Source of the DNA: Acanthochromis polyacanthus
Taxonomy: Eukaryota; Chordata; Actinopteri; Pomacentridae
Assembly: GCF_021347895.1 (NCBI RefSeq)
Contig: NC_067132.1
Span: 7,982,338 to 8,046,337 of the forward strand
Length of the DNA: 64,000 nucleotides
Reading direction: 5' to 3'
Within the stretch, counting starts at the first letter, position 1. Each line of letters begins with the position of its first letter. The notes under the pieces are model-generated. The model was not told where the DNA came from. It ran no database searches and worked only from the letters and a program-made list of their open reading frames with translations. A program made the translations under genes and the position numbers. Of this stretch, positions 1 to 13,384 are shown piece after piece.

Positions 1-27
1 CCAAGCACGTTTCATAAATACCTATGC

Positions 28-129
<102 letters not shown>

Positions 130-3100
130 TGGGTAGTAAAGGGAAGGGAGCAGATACCGTCCTATCGCCATGACCAGGCAATCCTACATCTGTCTCCTTA
201 CTCACGCTGACAGGGTCCTCCCCTCTCTCGTTACAGTGGCGCCGGGACTTTTGCCCGCAAGTCAATGAAGCATGGCCTCTAATTGATCGTGTTTGGAGTT
301 GTACAACATTATTAATTAGTTTTTGCTCATCATGTGTTTGTTTGTTTGTTCCTACTGTTCCCATTACAAAGGCCATCATTAGTTGTATGATCTGTTAGCT
401 GCACGCCAGTGCACTTACAACAACAACAAAGCCACACGTTATGCTCTAAACCATAAGCCTTGCTTCAGCAACCTTCTAATTCTTCCTTTCTCTAAAAGTT
501 TCTCACTCATGAGTCCCATGTATTCTCTCCTTTTCTGTCTCTCATTCGACTCTGGCAGCTGTCTTGGCTCTGTTTCTCCAGCACCAGCAGGTGCTGTAGG
601 CATGCAGCAACTCAGCTATACAGCACTCATAAATAACACCTGACAAAAGTATGAGAGAGCCAGAGCTACAGCCAGAGTGAGGGAGGGAGGCAGAGATTGA
701 AAGTTTCCTCTGGCAGGAGAACAGGGTGTGGCTCACGGTCAAATGCTAGCCTTCTCAAGAAGGACATGTTCGGAATAGAGAGTGAAAATATGAGAGGAGC
801 AGAGAAAAGAGGTGGAATGTGAGCATTTTTTTACTGTGAATGTGTTGCCTATTCTTCTGAAGTTTGCACTTCTCCTCAATGCCAACTTTTCAATAAACCC
901 TTTTCATGCAAATTTCTTCTAAATGGATCTTTTTTAACACAAGGCCAGCACTAAGTGACTGGTTAAGTAGGAACTTAAATTTGAAGGAAGGGAGCATTAT
1001 CTTTTCTGTAATTAGGATGTAAGAGCTTGGAACAATGTTAATTGTGCTCTAAAAGCAAATGAAGAGGTCAGAAAAGAAATTATATGCATACTTTTATAAT
1101 CATCATCAGTAATGAACCAGCACTCGGAATATATGAACCCATAAATCATCCCTGATCAAGTGCCATTAATGAACACAGCTCAAAATGAAGTCTGCACTGT
1201 CTGTCATTTTATGCTCTTCAAACTCACCAACATCGCACACACATCCTGTCTCATCAGAAGCTATCGATCAGCTTCTCAGGGCGAAGGTTAGTTTGTCATT
1301 TTCTCCTGCCTCACCGTGAACAAAACCAGGAAGTGTGTGAGAGATTACGGCCCAGGATGCAACCTGAAAGCCCTTTATCTCTGTGAAAACAAGAGGCTTC
1401 CTGCGGCCCTGCTCCCATCCAGGCCACCTCCCCCTCCTTCACCCACCCGGCCCCCAGCACCTGTGGCAGCCTATTTAAGGATCCTCATCAGGGGCTGCGC
1501 AGACCACAAACCAGGGCAGAAAACATGAAATCCTGGAAAAAGAATCAAATCTGTTGCTAAGACATAGTTCTGCTTGCTTCATGCCTGCCACACAGAGGGC
1601 AAAGTAAAACAGCATTGCATATGAGACATATTTGAAAAGATTTGGCTCATCTGCTACACAACATTTCATGGTTGTGCTCGATCTTCTTGTCCTGCTGAGA
1701 CTTGGAAACAGGGCTGAAAAACACTACGGCTGTATCTTCCTAATGACTCTTAGTGTTTCCAATCACTTCCAGTGTTATACTTTCTCATAATGATGTAATA
1801 ATTCACTCCTTTTTGCCTATAATGTCAGCGTCTTTCTTTTGATCAAGTTGATTACTTAAATTAGCCCTTTTGTGTGCCTCTTTGTTCAGCTGCAGTGAAA
1901 CAGTTGCCTGATCCCCTGAAAGATTCCTCTGCTCATTTAGAACTTCAGATTCTGCCTCCCATTCAGTATTTTAGATGAGTGAGCAATGCCACATCAAAGC
2001 TGCTTGGTCACCTAATGTTGTGTTGTTCTCCCAAAACCCAGAGCCCTCGAGATGACTTCCTTGCTCCTTTAAGTTGCTGCCACAGCTGGCAAGGGAGGTT
2101 TGTCTTGACAGTGGCCTGCACTGAATTTCAATGACCCCCGTCCTCCCCCCAGTCTTATTATGCCATCGCTGCTAACTGGCTGCTATTCACTGCAGTGTCC
2201 TGACTTCCCAGAGGGACCTAGATAAACAAGGGCTATTCAGTGACTGAAAAGCCCACCCCCTGCCAGCTTTGGCCTCTCCTTGTTTCAGTGCCAGGCTGCA
2301 GCGCGCCTTGCTCGCCACCGACGCCAGCAGCAGTGGGTAGTGTGCCATTGATTCTTCTGCCCCACACTGCACACTTTTAGAAGGATTAAACTTAAGTATG
2401 ATAACTGATAAATGCAATGCATTAATAATGATGAAGGATGTATTAGAGCAAAGAAGGGGTACAATTTTGTCTTGCTGTGTAGTTGTGTGTGTTTGTGTTA
2501 ATAAGTACAGTGTGTGAGGGAGGGAGCAGTAATCTGTAGGTGTGGTGTGATGTTGCAGGCCAGGCTGACTTCCTGTTGTTATAGTCCATCAGGGGTGGGG
2601 GATGCTCCCATGAGATTACCCCGTGAGAGTCACATGGTCAGGCTGTATTGCATTTAAAGGCCATGTTTTTTGTGTTTTTCCGTGCGTGTGTGGCTCATTG
2701 CGTTAGGCATGGTTTGTGAGTGCATTCCTGGCCTCCACCTGAATTCTGACCTGATTGTGAACTGTCTCTGAGTCTCCATCTTTCCTTTCTGTGTCATATT
2801 CTGCCCTTCCCTTCATCTTTCCTCTTAATCAGCAGATCTCAGAGGAAAACCACACATCTCACTAGGATGTCTCATCCCTATCTCTGCTAGCCAGATGTTT
2901 AAAAGCTGTTTGTTTGTTTACCCTATGCAAGTCACTTTGATTGATGCCTACCATAAAACTGCTTGCAAGCGGAACCCACACATCTCTGTATTACAGTAAA
3001 ATATTTCAAACAAGGAATTGTACAAATTGACCATTTTAATCATTGAATCAGCAGCCCTTGCAGTTGAAGTGGCAACAGATATGAGTGTGATCGCAGGCGA

Positions 3101-4300
3101 CAGCAGACCATTCGTAAGCAAGAGGAACAGTGTCCCTGAGGCTGTAATGGCCCTCCTGACCGGCCTACTTCCATCACTCCCCGACTCACCAGCTAATTTA
3201 AAGCAGTGCCCTTCTAATCGAATGGCTGTCTGATAAATCTATTGAATCAGGACAGATGTCCAGCGGGGTGTGGCAGTGACACAGCGTCTAGACAGGCTGA
3301 GAGGTGAGCAGACAACTCCAACGTGATTCAGATCCAAAGGAATCTCACCTCTGCGCCTCTTTTTTACGCCACTGGCTGTGTCTGCTGACGTGGAAAGGCA
3401 TGTTAACCAAATCAGCATTTGAGGGTTCTCAGGAAGACAGAGAGTTTCTTAGGGCAATGTGGACACACACAATGATTGTAAAGTACACCCTCAGTAATAA
3501 CACTAGAGTTGGTTGAAGCATGCATTATGGTAGCAAACCAGAAGGCCCATATTAAAGTCAGGCTTTATCGAGCCCTCCTCTTGGAAAGGGCAGAGACCTA
3601 GGGCTGAATTCCTAATAATTGTATTGGCCCATGACAGATAACATTGATGTAAAGCTGTTTATTGTTGATGATGAGTCGATTGAAGCCGGGCATACTCTTT
3701 CTCTTGTCCTTGGGGAGCTTATCCCTGAGGCTGGGCTGGCTGTGTTTTATTAAAACCCAGGTTTAAATGGGCCGGCCTTCTGATCAACAACCAGATTAAC
3801 AAACTAATAAAACATACATCACGATATATAGAGAGGCCTCCTCTGAGACTGTTTCTATTAATATACAAATATGGAGGATTACTGTCTGCTTGTCTCCATG
3901 GCCGTGGAGAGGGGATTAGGGTCCTGGTCCAGACAGATTGGATTTAATGTGTGTGTAAGACTAAACGATTGCTGTGGTACAAAGCCCTCATGTATGTACA
4001 GGCTGATCTCTGCTCTCTGGCTCAGACATCATTACATCCTGTTGTGTTTGTGGATTAGTTACATCCATTACATTTGTGGGTCGATTCTGACCTGTTACGA
4101 CAGAAACATCTTGTTATTTTTGTATCATCTATTCTGTGTCACACCATGTAGTTAGCCATCTACAGTTCTAAATGTTCATGCTTCACAGCCTGTACTAACC
4201 TTATTTGGTATTATGTAACACTTGTTTTTGATGGGCTCTTGCTGGTATTTGTATACCATACTATCAATATGTCTAGATGACTTGACAGAATATATGTATA

Positions 4301-4406
<106 letters not shown>

Positions 4407-4413
4407 CATGTTG

Positions 4414-4862
4414 CACAGTGGTGGCACAACAGTTAAGTCTCTGGACTACTAATCAGAACGTCAGTGGTTCAAACTCCAGTGCGGCCACTGTTGGGCCCTT
4501 GAGCAAGGCCCTTAACCCTTCCTGCTCCAGGGGTGCTGTACTGTGGCTGACCCTGCGATCCCGGCCTGGGTCTGGGATCTTTCTGCATGGAGTTTGCATG
4601 TTCTCCCTGTGCATGCGTGGGTTTTCTCCGGGCACTCCGGCTTCCTCCCACCGTCCAAAAATATGCTGAGGTTAATTGGTTACTCTAAATTGTCCGTAGG
4701 TGTGAGTATGAGTGTGATTGTGTGTCTGTATATGTAGCCCTGTGACAGACTGGTGACCTGTCCAGGGTGTCCCCTGCCTTCGCCCAAGTCAGCTGGGATA
4801 GGCTCCAGCACCCCCCGCGACCCTAATGAGGATAAAGCGGTGTATAGAGGATGGATGGATGG
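4414..4862 (+). mobile_element. tRNA-derived SINE with L2-like 3' tail
   Basis: The head has a pol III A-box-like stretch (TGGCACAACAGTTAAG) and a B box (GGTTCAAACTCC). A segment GGGCCCTTGAGCAAGGCCC common to fish SINEs follows. The 3' half carries typical L2-clade LINE tail motifs (GCATGTTCTCCC, TAATTGGT, CAGCTGGGATAGGCTCCAGC) and ends in (ATGG)n running into a (TA)n tract. Flanks are microsatellites, so a target duplication could not be read. Confidence 0.85.

Positions 4863-4888
<26 letters not shown>
4863..4888. repeat. (TA)n tract
   Basis: A pure AT/TA run directly after the SINE tail, followed by a short (GA)n run. Confidence 0.95.
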
Positions 4889-4894
<6 letters not shown>

Positions 4895-5038
4895 CAGAGA
4901 GAGAGAGAGATGCAGTTGCCCTTTTTGACTGGCAATTGAATATTATCAAAATGAACATGCAAGTTACCCATTAATAGTGGGACTGTTTATTGACATCTTA
5001 TTGACATTTGCATCTGAAGCACAAAGCAAGAAAATATG

Positions 5039-5040
<2 letters not shown>

Positions 5041-5123
<83 letters not shown>
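5041..5123. repeat. (CA)n microsatellite
   Basis: About 83 bp of uninterrupted CA. Confidence 0.99.
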
Positions 5124-5126
<3 letters not shown>

Positions 5127-5502
5127 GCACAGCATAATACATACAAATCATATTGCTTAACTTACAATCAATAATTTCATAGTCTATGGGATGCTTGACA
5201 CTGAGAAATTAGTCTCAGTTGCAGTGTGATGCACTACTGAACTGACAAATTACTAGATAATTTAGCTCAAAGTTTGATTTAAACACTTAAATACAGAGTA
5301 TTCAGATTATGACTTGTCTCTCTCACAGGAGACAGTATGTCCTGCAGAGGGAAGCTTATCCTTCAAGAAATGTCTTTCTATAAGAATGTTACCAGGGAAG
5401 TTAACCAAAGCAATGGAAAAAGTCCACAGAGATTTGTTTTAAGTCCCAACTTCCTCTCCTGGAGCCTCTGTTTCAGCTCACTCAGTGTTAAACTGTAGCC
5501 TT

Positions 5503-5529
5503 TTGGGGATCCAGATAACGGATCCCCAA
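5503..5529. repeat. Short perfect inverted repeat
   Basis: Arms TTGGGGATCC and GGATCCCCAA (10 bp) enclose a 7-nt loop. Too short to classify. Confidence 0.6.
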
Positions 5530-5744
5530 CGGGAAGATGGGTTAATGCACAAACAGGTAAATTCTCAGTGGGATATAAATGACTAAAGTGACTGTGGTTG
5601 TAATCATTAAAAAAGTGAAAACACATGTAGTATTCTTTCTTACAGATGTCCTAGAGATAGCACTGGGTGTGTATGTGTCCTTTACCTGCTTTAACATGCG
5701 GCCCACACACACACACACACTCACACACGCACTGGGCTGTTTAT

Positions 5745-5960
5745 CCCCAAGGGCGCCCAGCTAAAGGAGAGAGCGCCCCTTAATCATGTCCCTGTCCAAC
5801 GCCCTCGTTATCAGCCACGATTAATGAGCTCTCCATTAATGAAAAAAAAACAGGAGGTGCCGACCCCTCCTGTATGAAAGAGATGGGGGCTGAGTGTAAA
5901 TGCTCCCCAGGTGCAGTGACATCATCTCCTAGGTAGATATGATAGCTGTCACAGTCTGCT
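5745..5960. promoter_or_regulatory. Candidate conserved non-coding block in intron 1
   Basis: This is unique-looking sequence with balanced composition. It contains TTAATCATG, GATTAATGAG, CATTAATGAAA and CCAGGTGCAG, mixing homeodomain-type ATTA sites with an E-box. It is non-coding on both strands and not similar to any other part of the window. The call rests on composition only. Confidence 0.25.
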
Positions 5961-6280
5961 TTTGTTAGCAATGACAGGGTGTATGTGTTTGTTCAAAATG
6001 TGTCTGCATGCATGTGTGTGTGCACATGTGGCCTCACACTCAGTACCATGTTTTGATTGTTCAAACTCAACCTCTTGGGTCTAATCCGTTTTGCCTTTGT
6101 ATATCTGTCTTCCCCTTTTGTCTGTGGCGGCTATATGGTGCAAAAGGGGGTAGGAGGGAGGCAAGGGATAAGAAGAGCCTGATGAGATGGTGGAGGAGGA
6201 GGTGGAGTAGAGGGCGGCAGGTGCAACGGACACCCGGCGCAATCACCGGCGCTTGGCGAAAACGGCGACAGGAAATCAAG

Positions 6281-6294
6281 GTTGTCTTGGCAAC
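6281..6294. promoter_or_regulatory. X-box-like palindrome (RFX-type site)
   Basis: GTTGTCTTGGCAAC fits the RFX consensus GTNRCC(N0-3)RGYAAC with one mismatch in the left half. It lies in a locally CpG-rich block at about 6220-6350. Confidence 0.35.
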
Positions 6295-7599
6295 CTGGCA
6301 CTATCGATTAAGCACGGTCGTCTCCGAGCTCACATCAGAGTCCCGGTGGAAATGGTGCTGCCTTGGGTTTCAGGAGAGAAGGAAGATGAAGAGGAGTGGG
6401 AGGGGTAAATGGTGTACTAAGAGCAGCAGGAAAGGAAGGTTGGACAGTGATGAGTACAGGTGATTGCATCTCGCTCAGAAGTGGCTCTCCCAAACTTTGA
6501 CTCCCCTCTACCTCTCTTTCCTCCTGAACTGAACATCCACCCCAGCTTTGTGTTGCTCTCAATCTCTTCTAGATTTATGAATGCGGACTACTTCTCATCA
6601 CTAAGTCATTTCCATGGCTGAGGCCTTCTCAGAGCCCTGCAAACATTTAACACGCCCATGTCCCTCTGTTTCTGCCTGCTTCTTTTGTACTCTCTCCCTG
6701 CATCTGTCACGAAATATGGGTCTATGCAAGCACAGTTCTCTCAGTGTTTCCAGACCATTAGTTCACATTGTGTAGTTTGATTTAAGGACCCCATGGCACA
6801 CATGAAGAGTTTACTTTTCCGTCTCTGCAGGGCAAGCAGGTTGCTGTGCAAACCCCTGCCTGCACACAGCGATTACGCCATAATTGTACACTGAGGTGGT
6901 GATGTTGCATAAGCCCTGCACAGAAGTAATCGATACGCAGTATTGACTTGTTAGGAGGAGTATTTTTGGCTGATACTGCACTCAGTTGGTGTATTTTAGA
7001 CAGGCCGTGCCTCCTTTACAGTTGCTCCCCCTCTCTTTCTTTCTGTCTGTCTTTCTTTCTGTCTCCTGACAGAAGGTGAAATCACCCAGTCCCAAATCCC
7101 TAGCAGATGCGTCCTCTCTCTCTTTCTCTCTCTCTCTGTTGTACACACTCATTCAGACAGTGATGAGCATTCAGCAAAATTAAAGCAGTGCCCCTCTGCT
7201 TTTTGTTTTTTTTTAAATTGTTTGTCCATCAAACTTTGGGTCATCCAAGTCCGTTTACTGTCGTAGCTGCATTTATAACCTGAACATTTGTTAGACATGG
7301 AAGCTGTGCTGATGGAGGAGATTTACTGCTGACTTTTTTTTGGAAAGACAACAGTACAAAAACTCTCCCTGTCTCCATCCCACCCTCTCACTTCCTCCTA
7401 CCTCCCATGGTCAGTTGAATACAGAGTACTCCTCTGTCCTGCCATCGTGTGGGTTTTCCAGCCTAGTTAACCCATAGCTATCTGCTGAGCCAGCCTTGTT
7501 CTGTGCAGTGTTTTCATTTAGTTGGTGTGGTATCTCATTTTTAATCAGGCACTTGAACGAATAGCTTTACAAAATGCGCTGATTTGTTTCTTTCATTTC

Positions 7600-7740
7600 T
7601 TGCATATACGCTACATATGAGGCTACAACCACTAAGCAATTATCTTAGCATAGTGACAGGAAGTAGGGGGAAATAGCTAGCCTGACATTGCCCAAATTCA
7701 CCAACCTAGTAGTACCTGTGAAGTTCACTTATTCACTTAT
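7600..7740 (+). repeat. Foldback MITE family, degenerate fragment
   Basis: The order GAGGCTACAACCA, TTAGCATAGTGACAGGAAG, GGGGGAAATAGCTAGCCTG and CCTGTGAAGTTCAC matches the family seen better at 38563. It is an old copy. Confidence 0.6.
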
Positions 7741-8857
7741 TATATTATTATATAAAATATTAGCTGAATATTATCTGATTGCTGCAGCTTGTAATGCCAT
7801 GCAGTCACCTAAAAATGTGGTACCTTCTCAGCAGAGCAGAAACAAAACAAGTTCAAAAATCTGACAGTGATCACCCACTACATCATGGATGGATTAAATT
7901 ATATTCAAACTAATCAGAGTTATTTTACACTCTTAATGATTAAGCCCACCCAGTTCAAAGACATATAAACAAGATAAAAAACTCCAAAATCAGCATTTAT
8001 TGAAAGTGGAAATCAGTTCAGCCCACTTACAGTGTGCTTTTTAAAAGAATTCTTTCATGGCTTAATAATTTGTTATAAGAACATGAAGATATGTCAGTTT
8101 CTAACACTAAAACAATGCATCATGGCTCCAAAAAAAATTAAAAATCAGCTTGAGGGGCAAGTAGCTATTAATTTTCATATGTTGACACTGTTTTTCCTGT
8201 ATTATCCAGCAGTGTCCAGCATCTCAGTGCTTACATCAGATCTACATAGGCTGGACTCAGTAAGCCAACTCCTGAGGTTATCACAACAGTGAGTTTCTAA
8301 TAAAATTAATCCAAAAGCACAGATATCGTATGTGGCCTACAGTAATGTCTTACAAGACTGTAGGGGCACTGAACATCCCCACTTCCCTCTCATCTCTCTT
8401 TATTTGGGGCTATTCTGGGCTGGGCTAATGTGGCGGCAGTGCTGCGTGCTGAGTGAGTCAGCGGTCATTAGGGCGTGCAGACAGCACTCTGCCGGAGGCC
8501 ACAGGAGCCAGTCAGTCTAATGATGAGGCCAGTGAAGTGCCAGGGACCTAAGCGTTCAGGACGTTCTATAGATCCATCCAATTAGCCTCCCACAGCCCCG
8601 CCCATTGTCACCGTTACAGTGAATAAAATTACGAGTGCTTCTCTTTGCCACGTAAGAGTGACAGGTTGCACCAGTGATGTCACGAGTTTCTCATCTTGCA
8701 TACTTGCATTTCTTTTAGACCTGATTGTTACATGTTTGTATACATGTATTCGTGTTAGGCCAAAACCATATACAAAGAGTCTTGACTGTGTGTTTGCATG
8801 TGTCAGCCACGGCAATCTGTAGTAACCATCGTGTAACTGACTGGAGCTATGAGAAAA

Positions 8858-8858
<1 letters not shown>

Positions 8859-8892
<34 letters not shown>
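8859..8892. repeat. (GA)n microsatellite
   Basis: About 34 bp of uninterrupted AG. Confidence 0.98.
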
Positions 8893-8893
<1 letters not shown>

Positions 8894-10270
8894 CTCAGCT
8901 ACAGTGCTCAGATCCAGTCATCCTCCCCTGGGAGAGGCTGACTGAACAGGAATGTAAACATGGCAGCTAAATAAACTGCTGTGTGGGGCACAGAGAGAGA
9001 AAGACACAGAAGAAGAAGACGAAAGAAAACAAGAGAGTGTATTTAGAGATGTCAGGATCACTCAAAGAAAAGGACAGACTATTACAGGGTAGATCTTTGC
9101 AATTTCAAGTGGAATATATCTCAGAATAAATGGTCTGGATCAGGACAAATGCAATAAAAGGGATTTTCTTTGACTATTAGTTGGCAGTAGTTATAATCAA
9201 AGAATTTAACCTGAGAGGGGAGCTGACATCCACTGCACATGGAGGCTGACAAGGACAGCTCAGCATTCCTCCCCCTCCCCTTTTTTTAACACCTTATCTC
9301 AACCTCTCACTCTAAAATAAGATGCACTCACACCATGTCACATGGCACCAGCCATCACCCACAGCTCCTCAAATACTCCTTGGACTTTGAAAGCTGGAAA
9401 GTGCAGGAAGCCATGTTCACACTGTTCTGCATTTGTTTGTGGAAAAATTGCTGCCAAATTGGGGTCATCATGAATATTGGCAAACTTTGCACTACGTGAC
9501 ACTGTCTTCCAACTTTTTATGACATGAGGAGTCACTCAACTACCATGCTGCTACCTATCTCTATTTTCAGTATTGTAAAGTGCCAGGTGCTGTATGAAGT
9601 GTTAAGCTTTGGCTCTTCTTTGGTGTGACTGGTTAGCTCTTGAAAAGTTGTCTATACTGCTAAAGTTAATTTACTTCTCATATTCATGAAATTGTTAGGC
9701 CTTTGCCGCACCTACAGTCCGCATTCCAATGATCTCAGTGCAGGGGAGCACAGCATCATGAAAAATGTCTCTCCATTTGTGGCTTCTTCCAGTATTCTTC
9801 AACTCTACCCCCAGTAGTTGTCGAATCCGTCAGGCGCGTTTTGATGTGGTGATCTGACTGTTGAGCACAGGTGCTGCTGGCTGCTGCCATGAGCTCTCTG
9901 TAGCTGCCATAACCCAGGGTAGGTGGCAGTCATTATGACAGTGTTTGAGGTAGCAGGCTGGCATCATCAACATTCCAGCGCCTGTTTTGCTCGTTCCCTG
10001 CCCACAATGGCAACTGATAGACTACTGTTGACATAGTAAGCGATTAAAGCTTGATTCATACTTCTTCATTGAATGTATGTCATAGGTATTCTGTATACCT
10101 GCCTAGAAATATAACTCCTTGTCACGTTGACTCAGACTACAACAACTCTTACAGTGCTCTAGACAAGGATAATGCTTCGGTGAAACTAAATTTAATATTC
10201 AATAAATTGTAATTGTATCTGGCTTGCTTATAATATAAATACAGGAACTAGTATTCTGTTGATGTAACTA

Positions 10271-10350
10271 TATTCAGTTATCTCATTTTCATACCTCTAC
10301 CAGTGTGTCTTTACACACTAGTAGAGCTATGAAAGTGAGATAACTGAATA
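10271..10350. repeat. 80-bp near-perfect hairpin (38-bp arms, 4-nt loop)
   Basis: The left arm 10271-10308 pairs with the right arm 10313-10350 at 35 of 38 positions. Of the mismatches, one is a U-G wobble on the + strand RNA; the others are C-C and C-A. The arms end in TATTCAG/CTGAATA, compatible with TA-flanked insertion of a tiny palindromic MITE. A transcribed hairpin substrate is the alternative. Confidence 0.85.
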
Positions 10351-13024
10351 GGACTGATGTGTTTCTCTTTTCTGCTTTGCAGTAGTTTCTATGAAGGTTA
10401 TTGTTGCTCAATATTTATGAGCTCAAACTTTAACATTGCTTGTAAGTAGCAGTATTAATCTAAATATTGTGATATGGCCAGGTGCAACAGCAAAACCTAA
10501 TTATGAGCAATTTTTGATAAAGGATAAATGTGTTACACAATACTACATAAATTAAGCGTTATTGTGGTACAGTGATACCCCTGGCTACAATAATGTTCTC
10601 CAAACATAAGGGAATGTGCTTGTCTTGGTGCAAAACTCTTATTGTCCTGTTTTTATTTTTTCAGTGTACAATAAATGAAAAAAGACCATTCCCTCTAAAG
10701 TGGTGACTCACATTGCATTTGCGATATCTGTCAAAATAATTGCATTTTGATTTTTTTCTTGCATACATTCAGACCTAGTTTGAAGTCCACAAAGAGCATC
10801 AACACAGTGGCATGTTGGCCTCATCATTAACTAGCATTGGGGCGCTGTAATTGCAAAGTGACGAAGACTCAAGAGCACAAGTTTAAATGCTCAAACAATG
10901 AAGGCCACATGTGGATACTGTTAGATAGGCTATGAGTACACACAAGGCAAGAGTATAAATCAAGTTTAAGCTAAGCTACCTTGGCACAGTGTCCCACTAC
11001 TACCTATTTCTTCCAGCCTCCTCCCTATGATCATGGGCACTTTGTCAGAGGCCCTGCTTTACATCCCTCTTCCCAGGTCTTCACCCTTCCCTGTTTTGCT
11101 TTTTTCTTTTTACCAGCGTCTTTCATTTTCTCCCAAGGTGGATCAAAGAGAAGAGGTCTGTGGAGGCGTATGGAACCAGACTCAGTGTCAACAAGTAGCT
11201 TTCTCTGCTTCCCTGCTTCTTAGTGTGCCGTTTAGAAAAATCCCCTTCAACTTACCAGAGTCAATGAAAACTGGTGCAGCTCTTTTCCATAGGGTCCTTG
11301 TTTTACACCACACTACACATACGCCACCAACAGTCTGTCATTCATCAGCTCATCTATTGACCTTGAAATTCATCCTGATGTCTTCTCATTCCTGTCTTTG
11401 TCCCCCTTCTACCATCTGTCCCTCCTTTCCTATCCCTGCCTCCAACACCAGGCACTGTGCCAGAGGTGCTAAACTGCATCTTAACCTGGTGTCTGAGCCT
11501 TGACTCATCCTTTATTCATTCCCATTAAAGGAGCATGAGAGTTGTTCTTCTGCCTGTAGTCACTTCTGTTTCCCCCTCCATTAGAAAGACAAACGGCCAC
11601 AGTGCGAGTGTACCCACGTAGTCTTCTGCACAAAGCAAATGGGTGGGCATGAATGAAATATATGTGCTTGGTCTCTGTGAGTCCAGTATGTCACCTGATA
11701 GATCATATCATGACGTAAGAAGACACAAATAGAGTACATGGCTTTAAATGTTGTCTGGAATGTTCTGATGTTTCCGTATTCTACACTTCTGTTTTCTTGT
11801 TTGTTAAATTTGGTCTTGTGATACTTCAGATTGGCATAAAAAGGTAGTAAAGGCTTTGAAATCCTCATTTGAGGAAGTTTGCAATTACGTTGAAATATTT
11901 ATACTGGAAAACAGTGGCACAAAGGCACAAAAACCACATGTGCACACAAATACCTCTAGCTGTGGCTTTTAGCTGGCAGTGCGCCAAAATCCTCCCTGGG
12001 CTATGAGCCACTAGGTTCTCTTATATATTGTTTCATGTCGAGTACACACACAAGCCAAACAATATCAGCGTCTACCACCTTTACAACCTTGCTTCCCTGT
12101 GAGGAGCCTGATTCAGGAAAAAAAAAGCCCAAGATAAGGAGAGAAGGACAGCAGACGATGGGAGGAGCAGAGCGAGATAAAGGTTAAGAATGGCAATGAA
12201 AACGGAGAAAAGTGCAAGGCCAGCGACTCCAGCAGGGAGATGGACAGGATTGAGCGTTTCTGCCCTGCTGGTGGAATTTGGAGGATGCAGGGAGGGATGT
12301 GTGGAGGAGGGTGTTGTACACGGCAGGTAAATTGAATATCAACATATCCTGTGGACGGCCATCTCCAGCCTCTGGCAGGCTGCATCTCAATCAGTTCACC
12401 TAAATGGCACAATTGATCAAAGACCAGGGGGAGCAAAACTCATCGTCTGAACACAGTCTTTTCTTCATGTATTTTGTATGCATTTTTCTACTTGTGTTTG
12501 GGTATGTAATGTGTGAGTCATTGCATGTATTTTTGTATGTACACAAAATTTGATTAATGTTGTACAGAGGTAGACAGGGGATTGGGTGAGTACTTGCTCT
12601 GTAATCCACCTAGTAAGTTTTGGAGGAGCCATTTAAAGCGAGCATAGGCATTAAAGAGAGGTGGACGAGGAGGTCAGGATTTTCCTTTAATCCTCACACT
12701 GCTGTTGGCAGAAGAGAGTGACGAGGGCAGAGAGGCAGCAAACTGCACTACTGTGACAATATGTTGCGGGCAGGGTGAGGCTGGCACTGTGCCACTGTTA
12801 CACTGTATACCATAAAAAACAAACAAACATATCGTTGGGTGATAACCATAGACCAGATGTATATTAATTTTCTGTCATGAGTAAAAAACAAGAGGCAAAC
12901 TCACACACACGCGCACACACACACACCAGAGTGTTCCGAAAGCGACCGCGGCCCGCGGGATCACGGATTAGCGCTCATCTGTCCGCGGATTGCTCTCCCA
13001 CAACCTATACGTGGATCCAAACTT

Positions 13025-13248
13025 TACTGACTAATGAACACAGTCAGTTTTCTGATATATTGATTATGTTGATACTCCATACATGATTTATATATGTAGT
13101 ATGATTTTCTCTGATATATAACTTTTATCTATTATATATATAGGTGAATGATGTTGATACTCCATCTATGATTTATATATATTCATTTTCTCTGATATAT
13201 AACTTCTATCTATTGTTTTATATAGAAATATGTGTTCATTAGTCAGTA
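13025..13248. mobile_element. Small TIR element with internal tandem duplication
   Basis: An exact 18-bp inverted repeat bounds the element: 13025-13042 reads TACTGACTAATGAACACA and 13231-13248 is its reverse complement. Inside are two direct repeats of about 65 bp (about 13067-13133 and 13152-13214) beginning TGTTGATACTCCAT. The outer bases are TA on both sides, the target preference of Tc1/mariner. Family not recognised. Confidence 0.7.
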
Positions 13249-13384
13249 TTTTGTTTATATATGTATAAATAGCGTAACCATATATTGTCTCTTCAAATTA
13301 TTAAAATAATTGACTTTACTGCCATTATCTGCTTCTCATTCTCAGTTTAATATTCAGAGTTAAGATGGATTAAATGCACTGTCA

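Noticed and set aside
4414..4500. tRNA gene suggested by A- and B-box motifs
   Set aside because: No cloverleaf can be formed and the sequence continues into an L2-like tail, so it is a SINE head.
10313..10350. Hairpin at 10271-10350 called outright as a microRNA gene
   Set aside because: The 4-nt loop and near-perfect long stem are atypical for a canonical precursor, and TA-type ends fit a MITE equally well; kept only as a finding.
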